DNA of 64,000 nt from Demequina silvatica (GCF_000971215.1 NZ_BBMA01000002.1:388749-452748), one strand, 5' to 3'; counted from the first letter of the stretch, positions 29,456 to 38,156 are shown. Translations and numbers: made by a program. Notes: generated by a model from the letters alone, not told the origin.

Positions 29456-30469
29456 ATGACCCACGATCCGTATGTGGCCGACGCCGCCCGCTACGACTCC
29501 ATGGACTACCGTCGCTCGGGCGACTCGGGGCTGGTGCTGCCCGCGATCAGCCTGGGCCTGTGGCAGAACTTCGGAGGCCACCACGCCCTCGACAACCAAC
29601 GGGCGATCCTGCTCGCCGCGTTCGACATGGGCATCACGCACTTCGACCTCGCGAACAACTACGGCCCTCCGCCGGGCAGCGCGGAGACCAACTTCGGCGG
29701 CTTCCTCGCGCGCGACCTCAAGCCCTACCGCGACGAGATCGTCATCTCCACCAAGGCCGGCTACCACATGTGGCCCGGTCCGTACGGGGACTGGGGCTCC
29801 CGGAAGTACCTGCTCAGCAGCCTCGACCAGTCCCTCACGCGCATGGGCGTGGACTACATCGACGTGTTCTACCACCACCGTCCGGACCCGGACACGCCCA
29901 TCGGCGAGTCGATGATGGCGCTGGACCGCGCGGTCCGCTCCGGCAAGGCGCTGTACGCAGGCATCTCGAACTACGGCCCGGAGGAGACCCGCGAGGCCGC
30001 CGCGATCCTCGCGGACCTGGGCACCCCGCTGCTGATCCACCAGTTCAAGTACTCGATGTACGAGCGCACCCCCGAGGACGGCCTCCTCGAGGCGCTCGAG
30101 GACACGAGCACCGGCTCGATCGTGTTCTCGCCGCTGGCGCAGGGCATGCTCACGGACCGCTACCTCAAGGGCATCCCGGACGGCTCGCGCGTCACGCACT
30201 CGCAGTTCCTCAGCGAGGGCCAGATCACGGACACCTACCTCGAGCGCACCCGCGCGCTCAACGCGATCGCGCAGGGGCGCGGCCAGACGCTCGCGCAGCT
30301 CGCGCTGCAGTGGGTGCTCCGCGGCCGGCGGGTGACGTCCGCGCTGGTGGGCGCGTCCTCGGTCGCGCAGCTGCGCGCGAACGTGGAGGCGCTGTCCTTC
30401 CCCGACCTCACCGAGGCGGAGATCGCGGCGATCGAGCCGCACGCGGTGCACGGCACGTACTACGCGTGA
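29456..30469 (+). CDS. Aldo/keto reductase (YghZ/Gpr-like)
   Basis: 337 aa TIM-barrel reductase. The catalytic Asp and Tyr lie in DLANNYGPPPGSAETNFG, the Lys in STKAGYHMWPGPYGDWG, and the His in VFYHHRPDPDTP. The insertion pattern and the phrase NYGPPPGSAE match the YghZ group, which includes L-glyceraldehyde-3-phosphate reductase and Kv-beta-like proteins. The C-terminal NADPH-binding part contains VGASSVAQLRANVEAL. Cytosolic. Monocistronic and convergent with mutY, with a repeat core (30470-30479) in the 13-bp gap. Confidence 0.9.
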   Translation: MTHDPYVADAARYDSMDYRRSGDSGLVLPAISLGLWQNFGGHHALDNQRAILLAAFDMGITHFDLANNYGPPPGSAETNFGGFLARDLKPYRDEIVISTKAGYHMWPGPYGDWGSRKYLLSSLDQSLTRMGVDYIDVFYHHRPDPDTPIGESMMALDRAVRSGKALYAGISNYGPEETREAAAILADLGTPLLIHQFKYSMYERTPEDGLLEALEDTSTGSIVFSPLAQGMLTDRYLKGIPDGSRVTHSQFLSEGQITDTYLERTRALNAIAQGRGQTLAQLALQWVLRGRRVTSALVGASSVAQLRANVEALSFPDLTEAEIAAIEPHAVHGTYYA

Positions 30470-30482
30470 GGACGATGCGCGG

Positions 30483-31394
30483 CTAGAGCGAGCAGCGACC
30501 GGTCCGGTCGTCGCGGGTCACCAGCCCGTCGGCGACCAGGCCGTCGAGGCACCGGTCGAGTTGCCCTGGCTCGACGTCCGCGAGCGCCGCGTGGCCCGCG
30601 ACGTTGAGCGGTGAGGAGGCGGCGCGCAGCAGCGCCATGATGCGGCCGCGGACCTGACGGTCCGTGCCGTGCCAGGCCTGCGTGCGGCGCGGCGCCGCAT
30701 CCAGCCCCGGGCAGCCGGCAGCGAACCACGCGCACGAGGAGGCGAGCGGGCACGCGTCGCACCGCGCGACCCTGGCCGTGCACACCAGCGCCCCGAGCTC
30801 CATCGACGCGACCGCCCACTCCGCGGCGCCCGCCGCGTCCGCGGGGATGAGCGACTCCGCGTGCGCACGCTCGCCGACGGTCTGGTGCGCGGCGGGCAGC
30901 GCCTCGCCGCGCCACGCCCGCCCGATCACGCGGCGCACGTTGGTGTCGAGCACCAACGCGCGGCCGTGGAACGCGAACGAGACCACGGCGGCGGCCGTGT
31001 AGTCGCCCACGCCCGGCAGCGCACGCAGGTCCTCGAGCGTGGCCGGCACCTCGCCGCCGTGGCGCTCCACTAGCGCGACCGCGCACTCCCACAGCCGCTT
31101 CGCGCGCCGCGGGTAGCCCAGCCGTCCCCACGCGCGCACCGCCTTGGCCTGCCCGGCGGCCGCGAGCGTGGCGGGCGTGGGCCAGCGCTCCATCCACTCG
31201 CGCCACACCGGCTCGACACGGACCACCGGGGTCTGCTGCAGCATGATCTCGCTCACCAGCACCCCCCACGGGGTGGTGCGGCCGCGCCAGGGCAGGTCGC
31301 GTCCGGCCTCCACGAACCACGCGCGCACCGCCTCCACCATCTCCTCGGAGCGCGCGTCGGCGCGTGCGGGAGCGTTCTGCGGTGCGGTCGGCAT
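30483..31394 (-). CDS. mutY: A/G-specific adenine glycosylase
   Basis: 303 aa. It removes adenine mispaired with 8-oxoguanine. Visible are LPWRGRTTPWGVLVSEIMLQQTPV (start of the glycosylase fold with the catalytic Glu), the helix-hairpin-helix LPGVGDYTAAAVVSFAF, the catalytic Asp in VLDTNVRRVIGR and the [4Fe-4S] set CTARVARCDACPLASSC (C-X6-C-X2-C-X5-C). The C-terminal domain is short (about 70 aa) and looks like a winged helix rather than the full NUDIX-like 8-oxoG recognition domain, as in other actinobacterial MutY. Start at 31394 (MPTAPQ); a longer frame is open but unsupported. Confidence 0.93.
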   Translation of the reverse strand: MPTAPQNAPARADARSEEMVEAVRAWFVEAGRDLPWRGRTTPWGVLVSEIMLQQTPVVRVEPVWREWMERWPTPATLAAAGQAKAVRAWGRLGYPRRAKRLWECAVALVERHGGEVPATLEDLRALPGVGDYTAAAVVSFAFHGRALVLDTNVRRVIGRAWRGEALPAAHQTVGERAHAESLIPADAAGAAEWAVASMELGALVCTARVARCDACPLASSCAWFAAGCPGLDAAPRRTQAWHGTDRQVRGRIMALLRAASSPLNVAGHAALADVEPGQLDRCLDGLVADGLVTRDDRTGRCSL

Positions 31395-31453
31395 GCCTTC
31401 ATCATCCCAGCGGATCGCGCACCTACCGTGGATGGCGAACGTGGGGAGGAACC

Positions 31454-32080
31454 ATGAAGGGTCTACGCGCACCCGTGGGGAACCAGCCCTCGGAGGTCTA
31501 CTGGCGACGCCGGATAGTGCTGCTGGTCGCCGTCGGCGTGATCGTCGCTCTCGGCTGGCTGATCGTGAGCGCCCTGTCCTCCGACGGCGCGAAGGCCGAG
31601 CCGTCCGCGAAGCCCGAGGCCGTCACCACCACCGGCCCCGAGCCGGAGCCCACGGAGAGCACCACCACGAGCGCGTCGAACGCGGTAGGCGAGTGCGACG
31701 CGGCCGCGATCGAGGTCTCCGTCGCGGCCAACCCGGCGAACGTGCCGGCGGACACGCAGCCCAAGTTCGACGTCACCATCGATCAGAATGGCGACGTCGC
31801 CTGCCTGCTCGACACCACGGGCAAGAACACCAAGCTGGTGATCACCTCGGGCGAGGACCGCATCTGGAGCTCGGCGGACTGCCCCGCGGAGCAGTCGCTC
31901 ATCGGCAAGGAGTGGCTGCTGGACGCCGGTGACACCAAGGACGTGCAGGTCGCATGGCCCCGCATCCGCAGCGCCGAGGGCTGCGCCGCGACCGACCAGG
32001 CGCCGGGCGCCGGCACCTACTGGGCGCAGGTCACCGTCGCGGGCGTCAAGGCCGACGCGGTGCCGTTCGTGCTCGAGTAG
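31454..32080 (+). CDS. Membrane-anchored extracytoplasmic protein, unknown
   Basis: 208 aa. A basic N-terminus (YWRRR) precedes one membrane span (about 24-42), then a Thr/Pro/Glu-rich linker (about 45-75) and a beta-rich domain with four cysteines (CDAAA, CLLDTTG, CPAEQ, CAATD). The fold looks Ig-like: VEVSVAANPANVPADTQPKFDVTI and ending YWAQVTVAGVKADAVPFVLE. Such proteins are widespread near radA/mutY in Micrococcales, but I know no function. Ribosome site AGGAACC before the ATG. Convergent with radA. Confidence 0.75.
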   Translation: MKGLRAPVGNQPSEVYWRRRIVLLVAVGVIVALGWLIVSALSSDGAKAEPSAKPEAVTTTGPEPEPTESTTTSASNAVGECDAAAIEVSVAANPANVPADTQPKFDVTIDQNGDVACLLDTTGKNTKLVITSGEDRIWSSADCPAEQSLIGKEWLLDAGDTKDVQVAWPRIRSAEGCAATDQAPGAGTYWAQVTVAGVKADAVPFVLE

Positions 32081-32086
32081 CGGCGC

Positions 32087-33463
32087 TCAGGCGCGGGTGG
32101 GGAGCGCGAGGCTGACCGCCTGACCCACCGAGCCCACCGGGTGGACGCGCACGTTCGCGGCCACCTTGCCCACCTCGACGCCCGCGGGCACGATCACGTC
32201 GGTGAAGCCCAGCCGCGCGGCCTCGGCCACCCGCTGCGCGACGGCGGAGACGGGACGCACCGCACCGGACAGCGCCACCTCCCCGACGGCGGCCCAGCCG
32301 GTGCGCAGCGGCCGGTCCGCGCGCGCGGAGGCGAGCGCGAGGGCGAGCGCGACGTCCGCGGCCGGCTCGGTGACGCGCGCGCCGCCGACCGTCGACACGT
32401 AGACGTCGTCCGCGGCGACCGCGAGGCCCACGCGCCGGTGGAGGACCGCGAGCAGCATGGCGACGCGCGGGCCGTCCACGCCCGACGTGGCACGGCGGGG
32501 GTTCGACAGCGCGCTGGGCGCGACGAGCGCCTGGATCTCCGCCGGCAGGGGACGCTTGCCGTCGATGGTGATGGTGGGGCACGTCCCGGGGACGGCCTCG
32601 GTCTCGCGGGACAGGAACAGCCCGGAGGGGTCGGAGACGGACTCGATGCCGGAGTCGACCAGCTGGAAGCAGCCGACCTCGTCCACCGAGCCGAAGCGGT
32701 TCTTGAGCGCCCGCAGCAGGCGCAGCGGGCTGTGCTGGTCGCCCTCGAAGTGGCACACGACGTCGACCAGGTGCTCGACGATCCGGGGCCCCGCGACGGA
32801 GCCCTCCTTGGTGACGTGACCCACGAGCACCATCGGGATGCCGCGCGTCTTGGCGGCCTGGATGAGCGCGGAGGAGACCTCGCGGACCTGACCCACGCCG
32901 CCCGGCGTGCCCTCCACCTCCGAGGAGGCGATGGTCTGGATGGAGTCGATCATGACGAGGGCCGGCTCCGCGTCCGCGAGGTGGGCGAGCACGGCGCCGA
33001 GGTCCGTCTCCGCGGCCAGCAGCACGTCCCGCTCGAGCGCCCCGATCCGCTCGGCCCGCAGCCGCACCTGACCGGCGCTCTCCTCGCCCGTGACGTAGAG
33101 GACGCGTCCGCCGCCGCGCGCCGTGCGGGCGGCGACGTCGAGCAGCAGCGTGGACTTGCCCACTCCAGGCTCGCCCGCGAGCAGGATCACCGCTCCCGGC
33201 ACCAGCCCGCCGCCCAGGACCCGGTCGAACTCCCCCACCCCGGTCGCGGATCGCGTCGCGGCGGCGGCGGACACGTCGGGGATGGGGGTGGCCGGCGCGG
33301 TCACCGCGGTCGCCTTGGTCGCAGGGCCGGCCGGCGACGCGCCCGCCTCGATCACGGTCCCCCATGCCTGGCACTCGCCGCACCTGCCCACCCACTTGAC
33401 CGCCGTCCAGCCGCACTCGGTGCAGCGGTATCCGGGGGTCGCCTTGCGGGTGGTGGTGGCCAT
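32087..33463 (-). CDS. radA: DNA repair protein RadA
   Basis: 458 aa. It is a RecA-like branch-migration ATPase in recombinational repair. The N-terminal zinc finger (YRCTECGWTAVKWVGRCGEC), Walker A (GEPGVGKST), the RadA-specific KNRFG motif (ALKNRFGSVDEVG) and a C-terminal Lon-protease-like domain (about 290-458) are all present at normal length. ATG at 33463 with TAGCGT 6 nt upstream on the minus strand. Confidence 0.97.
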   Translation of the reverse strand: MATTTRKATPGYRCTECGWTAVKWVGRCGECQAWGTVIEAGASPAGPATKATAVTAPATPIPDVSAAAATRSATGVGEFDRVLGGGLVPGAVILLAGEPGVGKSTLLLDVAARTARGGGRVLYVTGEESAGQVRLRAERIGALERDVLLAAETDLGAVLAHLADAEPALVMIDSIQTIASSEVEGTPGGVGQVREVSSALIQAAKTRGIPMVLVGHVTKEGSVAGPRIVEHLVDVVCHFEGDQHSPLRLLRALKNRFGSVDEVGCFQLVDSGIESVSDPSGLFLSRETEAVPGTCPTITIDGKRPLPAEIQALVAPSALSNPRRATSGVDGPRVAMLLAVLHRRVGLAVAADDVYVSTVGGARVTEPAADVALALALASARADRPLRTGWAAVGEVALSGAVRPVSAVAQRVAEAARLGFTDVIVPAGVEVGKVAANVRVHPVGSVGQAVSLALPTRA

Positions 33464-33469
33464 GCGCCC

Positions 33470-33475
33470 ACGCTA
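33470..33475 (-). promoter_or_regulatory. -10 element of radA
   Basis: Minus-strand TAGCGT ends 6 nt before the ATG; leaderless layout. Confidence 0.55.
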
Positions 33476-33545
33476 CCGGCGGCCTCCGACAGCCGAGCCT
33501 GGCGGACACGCGAGCGCGCTCGGCGGCGGTGTCGGACCCCGGCCC

Positions 33546-33551
33546 TACGCT
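33546..33551 (+). promoter_or_regulatory. -10 element of the gene at 33558
   Basis: TACGCT ends 6 nt before the ATG; leaderless layout. Confidence 0.55.
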
Positions 33552-33557
33552 GACCCC

Positions 33558-34754
33558 ATGACGCGTGAAGAGCCGGGCAGGGGCACGCCCGTGCGGGAGG
33601 AGGCCGTCGCGACGGTCCGTGAGGTCGCGCCCTCCAAGCCCGTGGCGCCCCGCGCCCCGGTCGGGCCGCCGGTGCCGGTCCCCATCGACCTCGACATCGA
33701 CGGTGATGACGTCGCCTCGCCGGTGCCGGCCCCGCCCGCCCATGAGGTGATGCCGGAGCCGCGGTCGCCGTTCGACCTCGCCGCCGAGGCGGAGTCGCTC
33801 GCGGCGCCACCCGCGGCCCCCACGTCGTACGAGCTGCTCGGCGCCGCGGCCGCCCGCAACGCGGCGCTCCACGCGGCCGGCGCGCCCACCCCGCTCGGTG
33901 GAGTGCCGCGCATCGTGCCCGTGCAGGCCCCAGTGGACCTCGACCCGGCCGTCGACGCTCCGGCCGCGCCACCCGCGTACACCCCGGCGGTACCCGCCCG
34001 CACCCAGGCTCCCGCACCGATCCCCTCGTGGGTCTCCGTCGCTGAGGACGGCGGCGCGCCGCCCGCGGACACGGCCGGCCCCGCCCTGTACCGCCCGCGC
34101 ATGGCGACCGCGGAGGTCCCGGTGACCCCCGCATCGTCCCCCGCCGCGCCCGACCACGGCGGCGGCGACGGCGACGGGACCCCCGCGCCGGCCGGGCCGG
34201 GCCGCGACCGCTCCTGGCCGCTCATCGCGATCGGGCTGGTGGTGCTGGCCGCGGTGCTCGCCGGCGCCGCGTGGGCGCTGTTCCGCCCGTCGGAGGTCGA
34301 CATCCCCGCGCAGCAGGTGGTGGACGTGCCGGCGGCGCGCGAGGTCGAGCCGATCGTGCCCGAGGACCCCACGCCGTTCCTCGCGGCCATGCCGGTCACG
34401 TCGGGACTGTGGGCGCTCACCGAGGTCGCGACCCCGGACCCCGACGCGGACACCGCGCTGCCCGATCGGGTGGCCGAGGTCCAGGTCCTCACCTACGACG
34501 ACGGCGCGGACCAGGTCACCCTGACCGCGCGCCAGCTCTACACCGAGCAGGACGCCCACGACGCCCTGGTGCGCGCGGCCGGGAAGGACGCGGGGCTCGA
34601 GGACGCGATGGTCGGCTCGACGGTGGTGGGCGAGCGCGCGGTCGAGGAGAAGGACGGCGTCACCACGGTGAGATGGACCAACGGCAGCGCGTACTTCGAG
34701 GCCACCGGGCCGTCGGGCGCGGTCGAGGCGTTCGTGGAGACGCTGGGCCTCTGA
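33558..34754 (+). CDS. Pro/Ala-rich single-span membrane protein, unknown
   Basis: 398 aa. A long low-complexity, Pro/Ala/acidic cytosolic region (about 1-215) is followed by one membrane span (about 220-240, WPLIAIGLVVLAAVLAGAAWALF). The outer domain of about 155 residues ends WTNGSAYFEATGPSGAVEAFVETLGL. No known motif is recognised. The topology resembles actinobacterial envelope or divisome-associated proteins with disordered cytosolic arms, but no function can be assigned. A 12-mer repeat copy (34130-34141) encodes part of the linker. Divergent from radA. Confidence 0.7.
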   Translation: MTREEPGRGTPVREEAVATVREVAPSKPVAPRAPVGPPVPVPIDLDIDGDDVASPVPAPPAHEVMPEPRSPFDLAAEAESLAAPPAAPTSYELLGAAAARNAALHAAGAPTPLGGVPRIVPVQAPVDLDPAVDAPAAPPAYTPAVPARTQAPAPIPSWVSVAEDGGAPPADTAGPALYRPRMATAEVPVTPASSPAAPDHGGGDGDGTPAPAGPGRDRSWPLIAIGLVVLAAVLAGAAWALFRPSEVDIPAQQVVDVPAAREVEPIVPEDPTPFLAAMPVTSGLWALTEVATPDPDADTALPDRVAEVQVLTYDDGADQVTLTARQLYTEQDAHDALVRAAGKDAGLEDAMVGSTVVGERAVEEKDGVTTVRWTNGSAYFEATGPSGAVEAFVETLGL

Positions 34755-34786
34755 TGCCAGCCCGCGAGCCCGTCGGGGGTCCGCGC

Positions 34787-34792
34787 TAGGTT
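34787..34792 (+). promoter_or_regulatory. -10 element of proC
   Basis: TAGGTT ends 6 nt before the proC ATG; leaderless layout. Confidence 0.55.
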
Positions 34793-34798
34793 GGACGC

Positions 34799-35644
34799 AT
34801 GAGCACCGAAGCAGCCGAGTCCCCGTCCGCCCTGCCCGCCGTCGCCGTGGTCGGGGGCGGCGTGATGGGGGGCACCCTCATCTCCGCGATGCGCGTCGCC
34901 GGGTGGCCAGGCGGCTCCATCACCGTCGCGAACCGCGGCGCCGAGCGGCGCGACGCCCTGGTCGCCGCGCATGGCATCAACGCCGCCGAGGACGCCGTCG
35001 CGGCCGTCACGGGCGCCGGGATCGTGGTCCTCGCGGTCAAGCCGCAGCAGATGGGCGAGGTCCTCGACACCATCAGCGACGCGGTTGCGCCCGGCACGCT
35101 CGTGGTGACCGTCGCGGCCGCGCTGCCGTCCTCCTTCTACGAGGAGCGCCTGCCCGCGGGCACGCCCGTGGTGCGCGCCATGCCCAACACCCCGTCCGTG
35201 GTGGGCCGCGGCGCGACCTCGGTGTCCGCCGGCGCGCATGCGACCGAGGAGCACCTCGCGCTCGCCGAGCGGATGCTGCGCGCCACGGGCCTGGTGGTGC
35301 GCGTCCCCGAGGAGCAGATCGACGCGGTCATCGCCGTCGCCGGGTCCGCCCCCGCCTACTACTACGCGATCACCGAGGCGCTCACGGAGGCCGGCGTGAT
35401 GCAGGGGCTCGACCGGGACCTCGCGACGCTGCTCGCGCAGCAGACCTTCACGGGCGCCGCGCAGCTCCTCGCCGAGTCCGGCGACACCCCGCAGGAGCTC
35501 CGCCGTCGCGTCAGCTCCCCCGGCGGCACCACCCTCGCCGCGCTCGAGGCCATGGAGCACGCCGGCCTGCAAGGCGTCATCTCCGCCGGCGCGAACGCCG
35601 CGGTGGCACGGTCCAAGGAGCTCGGCGCGCAGCTCGCCGGATGA
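34799..35644 (+). CDS. proC: Pyrroline-5-carboxylate reductase
   Basis: 281 aa. It catalyses the last step of proline synthesis, reducing pyrroline-5-carboxylate with NAD(P)H. The N-terminal Rossmann glycine motif (VVGGGVMGGTLISAM), the central VRAMPNTPSVVGRGATSVSAG and the signature region SPGGTTLAALEAMEHAGLQGVI are present. Cytosolic. Ends next to a degenerate inverted copy of the 12-mer repeat and converges on a PLP-enzyme gene. Confidence 0.96.
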   Translation: MSTEAAESPSALPAVAVVGGGVMGGTLISAMRVAGWPGGSITVANRGAERRDALVAAHGINAAEDAVAAVTGAGIVVLAVKPQQMGEVLDTISDAVAPGTLVVTVAAALPSSFYEERLPAGTPVVRAMPNTPSVVGRGATSVSAGAHATEEHLALAERMLRATGLVVRVPEEQIDAVIAVAGSAPAYYYAITEALTEAGVMQGLDRDLATLLAQQTFTGAAQLLAESGDTPQELRRRVSSPGGTTLAALEAMEHAGLQGVISAGANAAVARSKELGAQLAG

Positions 35645-35648
35645 CCGC

Positions 35649-35690
35649 GGGGGCGGATGCACGGGTCGGGTGACCCGCGAATCGTCCCCC
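35649..35690. repeat. Degenerate inverted pair of the GGGGACGATGCG repeat
   Basis: The left arm GGGGGCGGATGCACGGG and the right arm CCCGCGAATCGTCCCCC are arranged as in the pair at 15514-15553, here with substitutions in both 12-mers. It lies between the convergent genes proC and the aminotransferase-like gene. Confidence 0.6.
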
Positions 35691-35695
35691 GCACG

Positions 35696-36727
35696 TCAGG
35701 CGGCCTGGGCGACGCGCATCGCGGAGGCGGCGGCGTCGACGTCGCGCTCGTCGTTGTAGACGTAGAAGCCGAGACGGGCGCGGCCGCCGCGGGCGGCGGC
35801 GCGGATGCCGGCCCTGGCCAGCGCGGCCGGGTCGACGCCGTCGACGGAGACGATGGGCGAAGCTCCGGCGGGCATCCCCAGCCGCGCGCGGAGCTCGCTG
35901 GCAAGGCCCACGCTGTGGCGGCCGATCGCGTCGACGCCCTGGGCGGCGAGCAGCTCGAGCGCAAGGGCGCCCGCCTCGACCAGCTGCCACGGCGGGGAGG
36001 TGTCGAGCCGGCGCGCGGCGGTGCTGAGGCGGACCTCGTGACCGTAGAGCGACGTCCAGGGGCTGTCGGCGCCGTACCAGCTGGCGTTGACGGGCCGCAC
36101 CCAGGCGGCCTCGGGGCGCACCGCGGCGAGCGCGATGCCGCGCGGGGCGCCGAGCCACTTGTACGCGCTGGCCACCACCACGTCGAAGTCGCGGGCGCGC
36201 AGCGGCATCCAGCCCGCGGCGTGGCTCGCGTCCACCAGGGTGCGCGTGCCGGTGAGCCGCGCCGCGGTGGCGAGCGCGTCGAGGTCGGCGACCGCGCCGT
36301 TCGAGGACTGCACCGCGCTCACCGCGACCAGGTCCGCGCCGCGCATCACCTCCGGCACCACCCGGTCGAGCGGCACCGCGCGCACCTCGAGGCGAGGGTC
36401 GTGGACGAAGGGCAGCGGCACGGAGGCGAAGTCCCCCTCCGCCACCACCACGCGCGCGCCGGCGGGCAGCGACGCCGCGACCATGCCCACCACCTGCGAC
36501 GTGGAGCCCGCGAGCGCGACGTCCTCGGGCATCGCGCCCACCAGGGTCGCGTAGGCGGCGCGGAGGCGGTCCACCACCGCGTCGAGGCGGCACGGGCCGA
36601 GCGTGCCGCGCTCCCACTCGCGGGTCGCGCGGCGCAGCGCGGCCGCGGTCGCGCGGGCGGGGAGGCCGTACGAGGGCGTGTCGAGATACCCCGGCAGGCG
36701 GCGGAAGGAGGACGCGATCTCGAGCAT
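35696..36727 (-). CDS. Class-V aminotransferase-like PLP enzyme
   Basis: 343 aa, fold type I. The PLP lysine is seen in VVASAYKWLGAPRG; DASHAAGW supplies the Asp that contacts the pyridine nitrogen. It begins SFRRLPGYLDTPSYGLPARAT, like the cysteine-desulfurase/isopenicillin-epimerase-like group. Substrate unknown. ATG at 36727. It is divergent from a LysR-type regulator (36806), which probably controls it. Confidence 0.87.
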   Translation of the reverse strand: MLEIASSFRRLPGYLDTPSYGLPARATAAALRRATREWERGTLGPCRLDAVVDRLRAAYATLVGAMPEDVALAGSTSQVVGMVAASLPAGARVVVAEGDFASVPLPFVHDPRLEVRAVPLDRVVPEVMRGADLVAVSAVQSSNGAVADLDALATAARLTGTRTLVDASHAAGWMPLRARDFDVVVASAYKWLGAPRGIALAAVRPEAAWVRPVNASWYGADSPWTSLYGHEVRLSTAARRLDTSPPWQLVEAGALALELLAAQGVDAIGRHSVGLASELRARLGMPAGASPIVSVDGVDPAALARAGIRAAARGGRARLGFYVYNDERDVDAAASAMRVAQAA

Positions 36728-36793
36728 GCGACCATGATCGCGACGGCTCGACCCCTCGACAAGAACGTATCGCCAGCACCCAGACCTCGATGA

Positions 36794-36799
36794 GATGAT
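36794..36799 (+). promoter_or_regulatory. -10 element of the LysR-type regulator
   Basis: GATGAT, 6 nt before the ATG; weaker match to TANNNT but at the standard distance. Confidence 0.35.
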
Positions 36800-36805
36800 G
36801 GTCCG

Positions 36806-37684
36806 ATGATCGACGTCGAGCGCCTGCTGATCCTGCGCGAGGTCGCGCGCCACGGCTCGAAGGCGGCCGCCGCGCGGGCGCTGCAGCTGAGCGAGCCCAC
36901 CGTCGCGCACCACCTGCGCGCGCTCGAGCGGCGCGCGGGCGTGCCTCTCACCATGCGGGCGGGCCGGGTCACCCGCCTCACCCCGACCGGGGAGGCGCTG
37001 GTGCAGCACGCGGACGCGATCGCGGCCAGCCTCGAGGACGCGGAGCGGAGCCTGCACCGTCACGCCGACCTCCAGGTGGGTCAGCTGCGCATCGCGGCGT
37101 TCACGTCCTTCTGCGCGACCGTGCTGCCGCGCCCGCTCGCGCAGTTCGCGCACACGTACCCGGGCGTGGAGATCGGGCTCGAGGAGACGGAGACGGATCC
37201 GGCGCTCGACCTCCTGCGGTCGGGCGCGGCGGACCTGGTGATCGGGTTCTCCGACGCGGCCACGCCGCCGCCCGTCGACATCCCCACGGTGCCGCTGGGC
37301 CGCGACGAGTACCTCGCGATCCTGCCCGAGACGCACCCGCTCGCGGGCCGCGCGGCCATCGACATGGGCGCGCTCGCGCACGAGCGCTGGATCTCCGGCT
37401 GCGTGCGCTGCCGCACCCACCTGGTGGCCCACGCGGACGAGGCCGGCTTCGTGCCCCACATCGCGTTCGTCACCGAGGACTACATCGCGGCGCAGCGGCT
37501 CATCGCGGAGGGCCTCGGGGTGGCGCTCCTCACGCGCATGGCCCTCGACGCGAGCCCGGCGATCCCCGGCATCGTCGCCGTGCCCACACGCCCGGACACG
37601 TACCGGGACATCTTCCTCGCGCTGCCGCGAGACGCCGCGCCCGCCGCGGAGGCCTTCGCGAGCCTGCTGGTCACGGGGCTGTAG
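36806..37684 (+). CDS. LysR-family transcription regulator
   Basis: 292 aa. The N-terminal winged helix-turn-helix (LLILREVARHGSKAAAARALQLSEPTVAHHLRALERRAGV) is followed by an effector-binding domain with two lobes (about 90-290). Two cysteines close together (SGCVRCRTHL) sit in the effector pocket region. It is divergently transcribed from the PLP enzyme at 35696-36727, the classical layout for a LysR regulator and its target. A strong hairpin terminator follows at 37692. Confidence 0.92.
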   Translation: MIDVERLLILREVARHGSKAAAARALQLSEPTVAHHLRALERRAGVPLTMRAGRVTRLTPTGEALVQHADAIAASLEDAERSLHRHADLQVGQLRIAAFTSFCATVLPRPLAQFAHTYPGVEIGLEETETDPALDLLRSGAADLVIGFSDAATPPPVDIPTVPLGRDEYLAILPETHPLAGRAAIDMGALAHERWISGCVRCRTHLVAHADEAGFVPHIAFVTEDYIAAQRLIAEGLGVALLTRMALDASPAIPGIVAVPTRPDTYRDIFLALPRDAAPAAEAFASLLVTGL

Positions 37685-37691
37685 ACGGCCG

Positions 37692-37726
37692 CGAGGCCCC
37701 CGATGTGGCAGTCATCGGGGGCCTCG
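37692..37726. terminator. Bidirectional terminator after the LysR gene
   Basis: The hairpin CGAGGCCCCCGAT / ATCGGGGGCCTCG has a 9-nt loop. It serves the LysR gene on the plus strand and, on the minus strand, could end the proposed small transcript that starts near 37950. Confidence 0.85.
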
Positions 37727-37955
37727 CACGGTCTCGGGGCGGCGTTGGCAGCCGCCGCCCCTACTCGGGAGCCGAGAGGCGTCCACGGCCTCGCTCCGGC
37801 CCGGCCGCGGCCGGTCATCAGGCCCGGAGCTCACCGGCCGCCGTCCAGTCGGGACCCTCGGGGAGGACGAGGGCCGTCGACGCGGGGTGGACGGCGGGGC
37901 CGGCGACCATGGGCGCCTCTCGGCTCGGAGCCCCTGGGGGGCGGGGGCTCCTGGT
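37700..37955 (-). ncRNA. Proposed small regulated transcript (sRNA or mRNA of a 30-aa peptide)
   Basis: A minus-strand promoter-like TATGAAT (37955-37961) lies 14 nt downstream of the response-regulator direct repeat (37976-37993). The predicted RNA of about 250 nt contains hairpins GGAGCCCC/GGGGCTCC (about 37927-37952) and GGGGCGGCG/CGCCGCCCC (about 37736-37761) and ends at the terminator 37692-37726. A 30-codon frame at 37818-37910 has AGAGG before its ATG. No start site is proven. Confidence 0.35.
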
Positions 37956-38156
37956 ATTCATACAATCGTCCGCTCCTGGGAGAACGCTGGGAGCCAGGCG
38001 AGAGGTGCCGGGGAGTGGGCCACGCCGTGCGCTCCTCCACACACGAAGAGCACTCCTCCACACACCACCCCTGATGTGAGCGGGCACATGCTCGGCATGG
38101 GCCCGATCCGGGGTGAAGCGTGTGGAGGAGCGCTCGGCGGAGGTCAGGGCTGCGGG
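37727..38156. other. Gene-poor interval between the LysR and lipoprotein genes
   Basis: About 430 bp between two genes that converge. No protein family is recognisable. It holds the proposed small transcript, a CTCCCAG-type direct repeat, a TACAAT/TATGAAT promoter-like stretch, and three copies of CTCCTCCACAC. Two of these are direct and 21 bp apart (38032, 38053); one is inverted (38120-38130) and can pair with either to form alternative long hairpins after the lipoprotein gene. Confidence 0.6.
37976..37993 (-). promoter_or_regulatory. Direct repeat CTCCCAG-N4-CTCCCAG, site A
   Basis: On the minus strand CTCCCAG occurs twice with an 11-bp period, as expected for a dimer of an OmpR-family regulator. 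It is 14 nt upstream of a TATGAAT sequence. Two further sites of the same form lie upstream of the two-component genes (41450, 41506). Confidence 0.5.
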
